Assembly (NCBI RefSeq): GCF_030272615.1
Contig: NC_081412.1
Location: forward strand, 142,684,247 to 142,748,246
Origin: Cryptomeria japonica
Taxonomy: Eukaryota; Streptophyta; Pinopsida; Cupressales; Cupressaceae
DNA: 64,000 bases
Reading direction: 5' to 3'
The position numbers were made by a program, and so were the translations under genes. The number at the start of each line of letters is the position of its first letter. Position 1 is the first letter of the stretch. Under the pieces are notes generated by a model, which did no database searches, was not told where the DNA came from, and worked only from the letters and a program-made list of their open reading frames with translations. Positions 12,701 through 22,128 of the stretch are shown here, in pieces.

Positions 12701-13227
12701 TTGCCCCCATGACTGGTGATCATAGGTGGAATGTCTTGTATTGAAGTAGTCATTATGTTTGATGTAAAAGTAGGTATACTAGCAATAGGAGTTGTCAAAG
12801 GAATTGAATGATTGACTTGAGTAGGAGGTTGTGTATAACCCAAAGTTTCGGCACAACTCTTCATAGGCATCACATTCGAATCCACAATGTGTGCAATACC
12901 ATGCAAAATATCAATTCCATTCTTATCACTTTGAACCATACGTTTTAGACCCTCAATTAATGAAAGAGCTTCACTATCAGGGTATTCTTGAGACATCCAT
13001 TGTCGAAAATCGTCAAATTGGTTATCTAATTTCGATAGTTGTTCTACAGAAACCTCATGGAGAGCTTCTTCATCATTAAGAGGATTAGAGGAATTACCCA
13101 TGTCCTCGTTAAAAAGGCCATTCAAATTAGGTTCCATCTCCTCAATAATTAAACCTTGGAAAGACTTAATTCTAAGGCCTCGCCTAACAGGAATAGTGTA
13201 AGTAGGGCTTATTGTTGTAAAACTCAT
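9780..13227 (-). pseudogene. GAGE-1 gag-protease polyprotein, broken
   Basis: Homologous along its whole length to the roughly 1,143-codon frame of GAGE-2. The order is an N-terminus with a Pro/Ser/Met-rich linker, a Retrotrans_gag core (LELYNDKGDPLTHV through LIDLMHCKQGVKE), a CX2HX4HX4C knuckle variant (CQFHRQPGHDTEKC), and a retropepsin-like strand with LIDPSCM (about 11,095) where D-S/T-G is expected. A basic and proline-rich C-terminal region follows, ending in an acidic stretch. Damage seen: a 1-bp deletion in an A run near 11,957, stops at 11,216 (CAG to TAG), 10,715 (CAA to TAA) and about 9,824. Start chosen at ATG 13,227, matching GAGE-2. No pol follows the C-terminal region. Confidence 0.88.
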
Positions 13228-14390
13228 GCACAAAAGAGAGAGAGAAGATTTTGAATTTTAGAGGTAGCAAATTTCAATAAAATCAGCCAATCTCCTAGAT
13301 TTAAGCTGTTAAATACAATCAGGACAATCTCCTAAAGTTTTGAAAAAAATGTCAGGGACCGTGGCGAACGGAGTGTACACGGTCCTCGCAACTTTTTTGA
13401 AATTTTCAGGGATGAAAGTTATGATGATTTTAAAGCTAATCTGAAAAAATTGAGTGATTTTACGATCTGTAGCTAGGCCAAATTAAAGTTGCAATCTCAA
13501 AATTGAACCCCACCAAGATTGTTAAAAAATGCAAAATTTGAATTTTGAAAAAGAGAGAGAAACTGAAATTTTGAATTTTATGATTTTAGAGGGAATACTG
13601 AAAGCAATGCAAGCTTTGAAATTTAAAAGTTGACTCGATTTCATGCAAAATTCAAATTTGAAAGCGGAAATCAAAGTTGCCGCAATTAAATACTTAATTT
13701 CAAAAGTCACAAACTGCAAAAATTTGAATAAAGCACTGAAATTTCGAATGAATGCTAACACACTTTTCAGATTTAGGACAGTAAGAAACACAATTTTGAT
13801 ATGAATTTTAATTTCAACAATTTTTGAATGATTATAAGCCTTTATCCAAGCAATCACTAGACCAACTTTGACTTTAATTTTGAAAGTGTTAGAATTGATG
13901 AAATCAGCCAAAATTCTAGATTTTAGCAGAAAAATACAGTAAGATCTAGCTCTCGAAATTTCGGAAAAAATGTCGGGGATGATGGTGCTCGGGGTGCACA
14001 CGGTCCTCGCAACCTTTTTCCAAATTTTCAGGGATGAAAGATATTGTGATTTTGTTGTGGAATCCAAAGTTACAGCCGATTTGGAGGTGTTTTGATCAGT
14101 GAAATTATCAGTCAAAGGTTGAATCAAGAAGGTTTTAAAAATTAGGGTTTTGACACTTAACCACTTAATTTTCAGAATTAAAGCACAAATATGAATTGAC
14201 AATTTGCAATAGAAGGGTAGATCTGAAACAAGCATTAACAATTAAACATTTCACAAGCTCAATTACTAAAAAGAAAATTTTAGGGTTTTTATGCAATTAA
14301 CCTCTAAAATTTGCAAAAGATCAAACATGGAAATATAATTAAGGAAGCAAATTTTTTAGATCTAACCATGAATAATTAGAATTAGGATGT
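13228..14390 (-). other. GAGE-1 5' leader
   Basis: A 1.2-kb untranslated leader between primer binding site and gag. It holds two copies of a motif also present once in each LTR. Copy 1 (13356-13385) can form a perfect 8-bp stem (GGACCGTG with CACGGTCC) over a loop that includes part of the palindrome GTGTACAC. Copy 2 carries GTGCAC at 13994-13999. A 239-codon open frame on the minus strand here is rich in Ile, Phe, Lys and Ser, lacks motifs and is not convincing as a gene. Confidence 0.6.
13356..13385 (-). promoter_or_regulatory. hairpin module in GAGE-1 leader RNA
   Basis: The first eight bases and the last eight bases are perfect reverse complements, leaving a 14-nt loop. The same stem is intact at the equivalent place in GAGE-2 (25684-25713). 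A packaging or dimerisation role is speculation by analogy with retroviral leaders. Confidence 0.45.
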
Positions 14391-14408
14391 TTCACGTCGG
14401 TTTCACCA
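14391..14408 (-). promoter_or_regulatory. GAGE-1 primer binding site, tRNA-Trp type
   Basis: On the minus strand it reads TGGTGAAACCGACGTGAA, beginning 3 bp from the end of the 5' LTR. From memory, the 3' end of plant cytosolic tRNA-Trp is complementary to TGGTGAACCCGACGTGAA, so one of 18 positions differs. GAGE-2 has a different single mismatch at the same site. Confidence 0.8.
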
Positions 14409-14411
14409 AAA

Positions 14412-15611
14412 TGTAAAGCGGAAAAATCGAACCCTAGGTGTTCCTCCCTTCCCCACTCCAAGGAGAGAGAAAGGAGGGTCACTGGGGTTGACGGTTTTCA
14501 CTTAGGAGAGACTTTACATTCAAAAGAGGGGTTGAAACCCACAAGATCCAATACCACGCAATGCAAGACTGGATTTTAAATGAGTTTTAAGGGTTGTGAT
14601 AGCAAGGATACCCTCTTTTGTAAAGAATGTCGATGGAATGATTGAACTAGGAATGCATGTAAAGTAAGAAAGATTCGCTTGTAAATGGAGATAGGGATAC
14701 GGGATGAAGCTACGGACCTAGAATTAGCAGTAAAATGTTGAGACGATGCTGTTCTGCAAATTTGAGCGAAAGTTGACGGGACGATGGTACCCAGAGTGCA
14801 CACGGTCCTCCGAAAAATCCGCAAAACGAAGGGGGATCTGTTCGTCTCTGCACAAGGATTCCAGATCTTCAATTACAACCGCGTACCTGCAACCTACACA
14901 TAGAAAAGAGAGGACGATTGGGGGGTTAGGGATTAGGGGTTTGCCTTTAGGTCAAACCCCGGTTTTGGAATTAACCAAGAAATGAGAATGCTATAAATGT
15001 AAATGTTTGTAATGTAAACAAGTACTGATACCTTGTTGTAAGAATGTTTGTATTCTTACATGCAAAGGTGTAATGTATGTTGTATGTAATGTGTTGTAAG
15101 TAATATCCTCTTCAATGGTTGAATCCTTGTCTTGAATGCAACACTTAGCCTTGAATGGAGACTTAGAATGCTCAATTGCTTGAAGGAATGCTTGAATGCT
15201 TGAATGTTTGAATGTTTTTATATCACTTCCACCTCTTGCTCTTGCTTCTTTCCTTCCTCCTTTTCTAGGAGAGGAAAAGTAGTTTATATACTTGTCAATT
15301 AGGGTTGAGAGACTGATTTTCCCGACCTTAGGCCGACCTAGAAACATTATTTTCCAATTTGCAAACTTAAAGACTCGATGCCCACAAGAGACCTGGCCCA
15401 AAATAGGGCCAGGGACCAAGGCGCTAGGCGCCATGGTCCCACCTCCCGGGACAACAGGGTGCAAGGAAGGATCATGCCAAGGTGCAAAAATATGTAGTTT
15501 TTGGTATCGCAAACAAGTTTCGGGGTCTCCATTCAGGTTCAACGTTGCATTGCCATCGTGAAGACCCAAATGCAGTCGAAATTGCAAGTGTCGCAATTTT
15601 AGGACGCTACA
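14412..15611 (-). repeat. GAGE-1 5' LTR (right)
   Basis: The promoter-side LTR of GAGE-1, 1,200 bp, followed by the right target duplication GTGGG at 15612-15616. The minus-strand TATA-like box is at about 15283-15292 and the GTGCAC palindrome at 14796-14801. It has the same length as the left LTR and about 40-45 substitutions by eye. Confidence 0.92.
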
Positions 15612-15616
15612 GTGGG

Positions 15617-15832
15617 GTCATTGACCGAGGTGAATTAAGCGGTGAGTTTTCTATGCCATGTCATACTTTGGGTGGACCCGCTTGCCACATAGGATGGTCA
15701 ATTTAAGATTGATTAAAGCTAATCATGTGATGCGCCATTATGGAAGATGATCGACGGTTCAGTTTTAAACTTATATCAAATGCAAGTATGAGCCATTTTT
15801 TCACTCGCGCAAGCAGTAATGGTGGATGACAT
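15617..15832. other. non-coding right flank of GAGE-1
   Basis: Short stretch between the GAGE-1 insertion and the rearranged end of the Copia fragment. No gene is visible. It should be continuous with the sequence left of 7822 in the pre-insertion site. Confidence 0.5.
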
Positions 15833-16025
15833 AGTGGCATTTCATTCCAGAACAATAATAAAAGCATTCTCAGATCTATTATCCCAAAACTTGTATCCTT
15901 GTACTCCAGCTCCATATCCTAGGGTTAGAGAATGCTTTTATTATTGTTCTGGAATGAAATGCCACTGGGATAATTGTTTTCTTAGGATCCCAAAGCTTGT
16001 ATCCTTTAACTCCAACTCCATATCC
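15833..16025. repeat. fold-back rearrangement: 39-bp inverted plus 39-bp direct repeat
   Basis: 15833-15871 and 15928-15966 are perfect 39-bp reverse complements separated by 56 bp. Interleaved with them, 15881-15919 and 15987-16025 are 39-bp direct copies with four mismatches. Both direct copies encode, on the minus strand, the post-integrase Copia motif GYG-GV-GYK-WD in different frames. Part of the Copia element was therefore copied twice, with a segment between copied in inverted form. Confidence 0.85.
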
Positions 16026-18070
16026 AATGAAAATACATTTGAATACTTTGTTATCCAATTTAGATCTTTTAACATCGGGTACATGTGCTTATGCCTTTGA
16101 ACCAAACGCACAAATGAGTCTTAGAGAAGGTTTCTTACCAGACCATGCTTTCATAGGTGTCTTGTCTACTAACGCTATTGTAGGTGACTGGTTCAACAGG
16201 TAACATGTTGTAGCAACTGCTTCTACCCAAAACATTTGTTCCAACCCAGCGCTACTCAACATGCTTCTTGCTTTCTCCATCAGAGACCAATTCAACCTTT
16301 CAGCAACTCCATTTTGTTGTGGAGTATAAGGTGTAGTTCTATGTCTTTTGATTCCATGGTCTACACAGTACTTGTCAAAATCTGTATTGCAATACTCACC
16401 ACCATTATCAGTTCTTAAACATTTTATTCTTCTTCCAGTATGATTTTCAACCAAGTTTTTAAATTCCTTAAACTGACTGAACACTTATGACTTACTGTTC
16501 ATAAAATAAACAAATGTCCTTCTCGAATAATCATCAACAGAGGATACATAGTACTTTGATTTAGACAAACAAGGTACATCCACTGGACCAAACACATCAG
16601 AATGCACATAGTCCATAATGTCAGAAGATTTATGAAGACTTGAATAAAATTGAACACGATTTTGTTTTCCATATATGCAATGTTCACAGAAATCAAACTC
16701 AAGGTTACAATCAGTAATTCCTTCGACCAGATTTTTACTCTTTAAAGTTTTCAAACCTTTTTCACCAATGTGACCAAGTCTATAATGCCAAAGCATTGTC
16801 TTTTCTACAGGAAGTTTAGCTTCCATATAATTTACATCATATGTCAACTCGGTAGTTCTATCAGATTTCTTGGTGACTCTATTACAACACATAGGTTCAG
16901 CATTTAACTTGTACAATGTACCAACGCATTCACCCTTAGCCAAACTAATAGACCCTCTAGTCATCTTACAACCACTAGACACAAATGTTACCTAGACTCT
17001 AGCATCATTCAGCTTGCTTACAGAAAGTAGGTTTCTTTCCAAACCTGGTATGTGCAAAACTCCATTGATTCCCTTTATTATCCCATCAGGAAATTGGATT
17101 TTAATTCTTCCTCTCCCAACAATCTCCAGTGTTGAGTCACTTGCTAAGTACACCTTCCCACCAACATACGGTTCATACTTTAAGAACCACTCCTTGTGAG
17201 ATGTCATATGAAAGATGCCCCTGAGTCAATCAACCACACATTGTCAGAAGTAGGCACTGCCAAAGCTGCTACAAAGGCATCTACATCACTATGAGAAGAT
17301 TAATTATCAGAAGAGTTCTTTCTCTTCTTCTCCTCTTTGCAGTCTTTTTGAATATGACCCTTTTGTCCACAGTTCTAGCATTTCATCTTAAACTTCTTTC
17401 CAGGAGACTTGGACGTCTCTTGAGACTTGGACTTGGACTTCTTCTCTTTCTTCTTGTCTTTGTCCTTTGGTCTTCCTTGAATAGAGAGTGCATCTTTTGT
17501 CATCTCAGAAGACTTCTTTCTCATTTCTTCTAACAAAAGAATATTGACCACAGTATCCATCTTGAACTAGGTCGTCGTACTACCAATGGCCATCACCAAA
17601 TGTTCCCAAGAATTTGGCAATGAGCATAGCAGCAACATGCAACATTCTTCTTCTTGAATAGCCACACCGACTGATGTCAATTGAGCGAGAACCATGTTAA
17701 ACGCATTCAAATGATTTGCCAAGGGTGTTCCTGCATCCATTTTTAGAGAATATAACTTCTTTCTAAGGAAGAGTTTATTCACCAAGGTTTTGCCTTGATA
17801 TATGTCTCCTAACTTCTTCCAAAAATCACTTGCAGTCTTCTCCTCATGTACGTTCAATAGAACTGAGTCTGCGAGGCTTAGTCTTATGAGTCCTCTAGCT
17901 TTCTGGTCTGCTAAATCCCAATCTTCTTGCCTCATGCCTAAAGGTTTCTGTCCACTCACTGTAATCCAAAAATATCGATCAATCATCAGGTTCTCAATTT
18001 TAAGTTTCCATAAGTCAAAATTGGAGCCATTGAACTTCTCAATATCCATTCTTCCAGAAGTGCTTGCCAT
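16026..18070 (-). pseudogene. Copia gag-protease-integrase fragment
   Basis: In coding order from ATG 18,070: a Copia gag domain (FNGSNFDLWKLKIENLMI; LGDIYQGKTLVNKLFLRKKL), a zinc knuckle around 17,340-17,380 (CX2CX4HX4C with a stop inside the first CX2C), the protease site WLIDSGAS near 17,225-17,250, a GAG-pre-integrase LWHYRLGH, and an integrase core with HSDVFGP, DDYSR and RTDNGGEY. It then ends in the post-integrase GYKLWDP motif at the rearranged boundary. Stops near 17,568, 17,375, 17,300, 16,985 and 16,486, plus a 1-bp deletion after the protease site, inactivate it. Reverse transcriptase and RNase H are missing. It resembles TNT1-type polyproteins; start and domain order are clear. 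Confidence 0.85.
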
Positions 18071-18167
18071 CTTAATCTGTAAACAATTAGATACACTAAT
18101 AGACTCCCAGTGAAACAAATTAACATAAAAAAACAACCCTACCCACAAGGATAAAACAACTAGCCAG

Positions 18168-18179
18168 GCTCTGATACCA
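18168..18179 (-). promoter_or_regulatory. Copia primer binding site, initiator tRNA-Met
   Basis: Minus strand TGGTATCAGAGC, the standard complement of the plant initiator tRNA-Met 3' end, 2 bp from the LTR boundary at 18182. Confidence 0.9.
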
Positions 18180-18181
18180 CT

Positions 18182-19523
18182 TGTAAGGAAAGCACAGTGC
18201 GGAAAAATGCTTCCCTAATGTCAATTTGTAGGGGAAATAAGACTAGTATATTTTATAACTTTACAGAATACTAAGATTAGCATATACGAAATAGAGACGA
18301 TGTCAGAATTCAAACATACATAGAGATGAACATCATGAATTTATGTGGGAAACCCTTTCGGGAAAAAAACCCACCACCGACAACAAGATCACTTTATTCT
18401 TAGCAAAGAATCTTTGTAATAAAGTTTATTATCATAGCACAAATGTTCACTCTGATCACTTCAGTTACACACCACAGTATACAACTTATCATCTGAACAA
18501 CAACCATGTTCGAGTCTCCTCTTGGCTTAATATACATTTTCATGTTGACCGTTCAACTGTCATTTTACACCAATTAGTTAGACATCTAACTGTTTGCGTC
18601 AGTCTGCATTCATGAGAAAACAATTATTCCACATGCATCCAGGAATCGAACCGGTTCATAATCAAATACACTGGCTCAGACAAGTCGACTCCATTAGGTA
18701 TTGGCGTAGCTTCAATACTACATCTCCGATGGCCGATGACAGGCCCGATCGCCGAAGGCGATTCCATCGGGTATCAACAAAACAAACAATCAGCTATCAT
18801 TTGATCTTTCTCTCTACGCTCCACCACGTGGCACCCCCTGATTGGTTATGGGGTCCTTTCTCTGACATCTTAGCACGACCTCACTATCCATCCGAAATTA
18901 TTCTTTGTCGCTGGGCCGTGATGGAAAGCCTCACGAGCAATTTCCCATTGCGACCTAGTGACCACCATCAGATCTTCTGCGATCGCCGTCTGATCATTTT
19001 GATTTGCTCAGCCTTTAAATTCGCCTTAGCTGCTCTCCTATTGGGTCCCAACACTTGGTCACCAATTCGCAAGGAATCTACTAACGAGCAGTTTTCCATC
19101 ATGACATAATGACCATCGTTGGATCAACCTTGATTGTCATTCGATCATCTCTGATCTGCATGACCCTTATCTCACCTAGACTGCTCACTTATGCCAAGCC
19201 CCACCATGGTCGCCAAGTTGTAGGAAATAGCATACATGCATCTTTCCATAGTAGTAAAGCGATGACCGTTGGATCTAGATCTAAATTGTAAGTCTTTTAT
19301 CCTTTCGTCCATCCGATAACTGATGCTACCCTGATGACCAAAGATGACTTCGTCGGATCATCGGGATGACTTCAAACTTGCTACTCCAAGCTCCGATATG
19401 TCGAGTTCATCGACAAAGGTTATACCGATAGAGTTCACAGATTTTGTTCACACTGTTTCATTGGCCAGAGTTAACTTGATCAGTATGAGCAAAGGTCAAG
19501 TGAATTAAAGGCATAATTCCAAC
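18182..19523 (-). repeat. 5' LTR of the truncated Copia element
   Basis: Begins TGTAAGGAAAGC next to the primer binding site and ends TTCCAACA on the plus strand. On the minus strand it therefore reads TGTTGGAATT...CCTTACA, a typical Copia LTR form. It is 1,342 bp long. No partner 3' LTR is present because the element is cut at the rearrangement and the GAGE-1 insertion. Open frames inside it lack motifs. Confidence 0.75.
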
Positions 19524-19840
19524 AATTTTCAATTCATTGATTCATAGTGATTTAGAAGGTATCCCCAGAGCTGAAGAAGATTGAGATGGGTTCTTGCAAT
19601 GTAGGATTGCAGTTTTCTTGGTATTTGCAAAGTAGTAAGTTGCTAACACCCCTTTTGCATTCTTTGAATGATTGAAGTGTGAATTGTGTGAGTAATTGTA
19701 GGGAAAACCTCACGAATTGTTCTAGGGTTCAGAATTTGATAAGAATTCACATGATTTTGTGTTTTTCTTGAGGTTCTTGTGTCAAATCCTAGTTTTCTTT
19801 TCCTCTTGTGGTTAAGAGTTAGAAACCCTAGTCTGGTAAG
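19524..19840 (+). other. non-coding stretch upstream of pseudogene Y
   Basis: AT-rich DNA between the Copia LTR and the first ATG of pseudogene Y. It reads like an untranslated leader, but I can support neither a promoter nor a primer binding site. Confidence 0.4.
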
Positions 19841-20152
19841 ATGGCTCCCCTATGAAAACATTCAGGGTAGATTGAACATCTGAAGAGAAATATTTTTGAT
19901 GATTTTCTCGACCAATTAAAGCCCTCAGCTAAGGACAAGTACCAAGGGCAGAAACTTGTTCATGGTAAAACCCTAGGAGAAGGGTTGAATGATAAAGTGT
20001 ACCACTTGGCATATGCTAGGGTACCAATGACTGGGATAGATATGTTCAAATTATGGTATGGATAGAGGAATTTAAAATCCCCATTCTCAAGTGTCTGGCA
20101 ATATGATGGGTAAATTAGTGGTTTTGAATGCGTTCATGGATGTCGACCTTCT
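19841..20152 (+). pseudogene. pseudogene Y, N-terminal part
   Basis: An ATG at 19,841 opens a frame that is readable for about 77 codons past two early stops and two more further on. It includes words such as IFDDFLDQLKPSAKDKY and KVYHLAYARVPMTG. A frame change before 20,110 leads into LVVLNAFMDVDLL. That frame continues without loss at 27,946 once GAGE-2 and one copy of its target duplication are removed. I do not recognise the protein. Confidence 0.55.
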
Positions 20153-21382
20153 TGTAAAGCGGAAAAATCGAACCCTAGTCGTTCTCCCCTCCCCGACTCC
20201 AAGGAGAGAGAAGGGAGAGTCACTAGGGTTGATGGTTTTCACTTAGGGGAGACTTTACATTCAAAAGAGGGGTTGAAACCCACAAGATCCAATCCCACGC
20301 AATGCAAGATTGGATTCTATATGAGTTTCAAGGGTTGTGATAGCAAGGATACCCTCTTTTGTAAAGAATGTAGATGGAAAGATTGAACTAGGAATGCATA
20401 GAAAGTGAGAAAGATTCGCTTATAAACTGAGTTAGGGATATAGGATGAAGCTGCGGACCTGGAATTAGCAGTAAAATGTCGAGACGACGCTATCCTGCAA
20501 ATTTGAGCAAAAGTTGACGGGACGATGGCGCCCGGTGTGCACACGGTCCTCCGAAAAATCCACGAAATGAAGGGGGATCTGTTCGTCTCTGCACAAGGAT
20601 TCCAGATCTTCAATTTCAGCCACGTACCTGCAACCTACACACAGAAAAGAGAAGACGATTGGGGGGTTAGGGATTAGGGGTTTGCCCTTAGGTCAAACCC
20701 TGGTTTTGGAATTAACCAAGAAATGAGAAATGTTGTAAATGTAATGTAAAACAAGTACTAATACCTTGTTGTAAGGATGTTTGTATCCTTATGTGCGAAG
20801 GTATAGATGTTGTTGTTTGTTGTATGTTGTATGTTGTATGTAGCATGTAGTAAGTGATCTCCTCTTCAATGGTTGAATCCTTGCCTTGAATGCAACACTT
20901 AGCCTTGAATGGAGACTTAGAAGGAATGCTTGAAGGAATGCTTGAATACTTGAATGCTTGAATGTTTGAGTATCATTTCCACGCTTTTTTCCGTCATACC
21001 AAATGAGAGAGGAAAATGTAGTTTATATACTTGTCAATTAGGGTTAAAAGACTGATTTTCCCGACCTTAGGCCGACCAGGAAATGTTATTTTCCAATTTG
21101 CAAACAAAAAGGCCCGAAGTCCCATAGGAGACCGGGCCCAAAATGGGGCCAGGGACCAGGGCACTGGGCGCCATGGTCCTGGGGGACCAGGGCGCTGGGC
21201 GCTCTGGTCCCACCTCTCGGGACAGCAGGGTGCAAGGAGGATCAGGCCAGGGTGCTGGAAAAATGCAGTTTTTGGTGTCATGAGCAAGTTTCGGGGTCTC
21301 CATTTAGGCTTAGTGTTGCGTCGCCATCGTGAAGACCCAAATGCGGTCGAAATTGCAAGTGTCACAATTTTAGGACGCTACA
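20153..21382 (-). repeat. GAGE-2 3' LTR (left)
   Basis: 1,230 bp, TGTAAAGC...GCTACA. It is longer than its partner mainly because the GC-rich block carries a tandem duplication around GGGACCAGGGC-CTGGGCGC (about 21,149-21,210). A minus-strand TATA-like box is at about 21,021-21,030. The palindrome extends to GTGTGCACAC at about 20,535-20,544. Confidence 0.93.
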
Positions 21383-22128
21383 TTTAGCCCCCACTTTAGC
21401 GGGAGTATAAGCGTACGCTCATACTTCCGGTAAAGTACAAGGAAACAACATTGAAAAACTTTCACCACGTCAAGGAGGCAAGATACACCAAGCCCCCAGT
21501 GGACTAAGGATCTTACGACTTCGATTGAAAAAGTAAAAGGGAAGATCACGAGGGAGAACCATGACTGTCAGTAGCAAGGTTCCCTCACTATGAGTCATGC
21601 AAGAAAGATATCAAAAATTTTCAAGGCAAAGCTACATTTGTCAAGAAATTTTCAAGTATCTTGAAAAGATATGAACGGGATGTATGCCCCCCTACGTTAA
21701 AGTGATCGCACACGCCTCACCGGGGGTGATTGCTTTAAGGTAGTGATACATATAAGAAAATGAAAAAGGGAAAGGAGCACGTTATCACAAGGATTTAGCC
21801 CCCAAGTGTGAGATAAGCCCAAGGATAATAGACACAAAACACAAAGCACGAGGTGACTTCGCTTTCCTCGGGGTCAGTATGCTGTATGATAATTCATGTA
21901 TATCATATGTATGTATGCATAATTGTTCTTCATTCCCCAATCAAGGAAGGTCACCTAGAAGAAGGGAACACATGTGTCTTTTGAGTCAACATGAGAGAGA
22001 TCGAGAGATCTCAATGCTTTGCATCCTCCTCAAGTAGACAACACTAAGGACAACAAATAGAAGAATGAGAATAACACATAGAAGAAGTAACGAAAGAGAG
22101 GAGGAGAGAATCTGCTATGCTAATGAAA
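21383..22128 (-). other. GAGE-2 3' untranslated region with polypurine tract
   Basis: The polypurine tract adjoins the left LTR as in GAGE-1. The hairpin with TTAAAG...CTTTAA arms recurs at about 21,697-21,740. No gene is visible. Confidence 0.75.

Larger units (their letters stand above)
7827..15611 (-). mobile_element. GAGE-1: complete gag-only LTR retrotransposon
   Basis: A 7,785-bp element with two 1,200-bp LTRs (7827-9026 and 14412-15611) that begin TGTAAAGC and end GCTACA on the plus strand. It is flanked by the perfect 5-bp target duplication GTGGG (7822-7826 and 15612-15616). The coding strand is minus: a primer binding site matching tRNA-Trp adjoins the right LTR, and a G-rich polypurine tract adjoins the left LTR. 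The internal 5.4 kb encodes only gag and a protease-like domain; I find no reverse transcriptase, RNase H or integrase. By eye the two LTRs differ at roughly 3-4% of sites, nearly all transitions. It fits the TR-GAG class of non-autonomous elements. A second copy is GAGE-2. Confidence 0.92.

Noticed and set aside
13522-14241. 239-codon minus-strand frame in the GAGE-1 leader as a gene
   Set aside because: No motif, composition dictated by AT-rich DNA, and the GAGE-2 equivalent is split by stops.
18168-18179. tRNA gene fragments at the TGGTATCAGAGC sites
   Set aside because: These are primer binding sites complementary to the tRNA 3' end; no cloverleaf is present around them.
18594-19109. 171-codon plus-strand frame in the Copia LTR
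   Set aside because: Lies wholly inside an LTR on the non-coding strand, with no motif.
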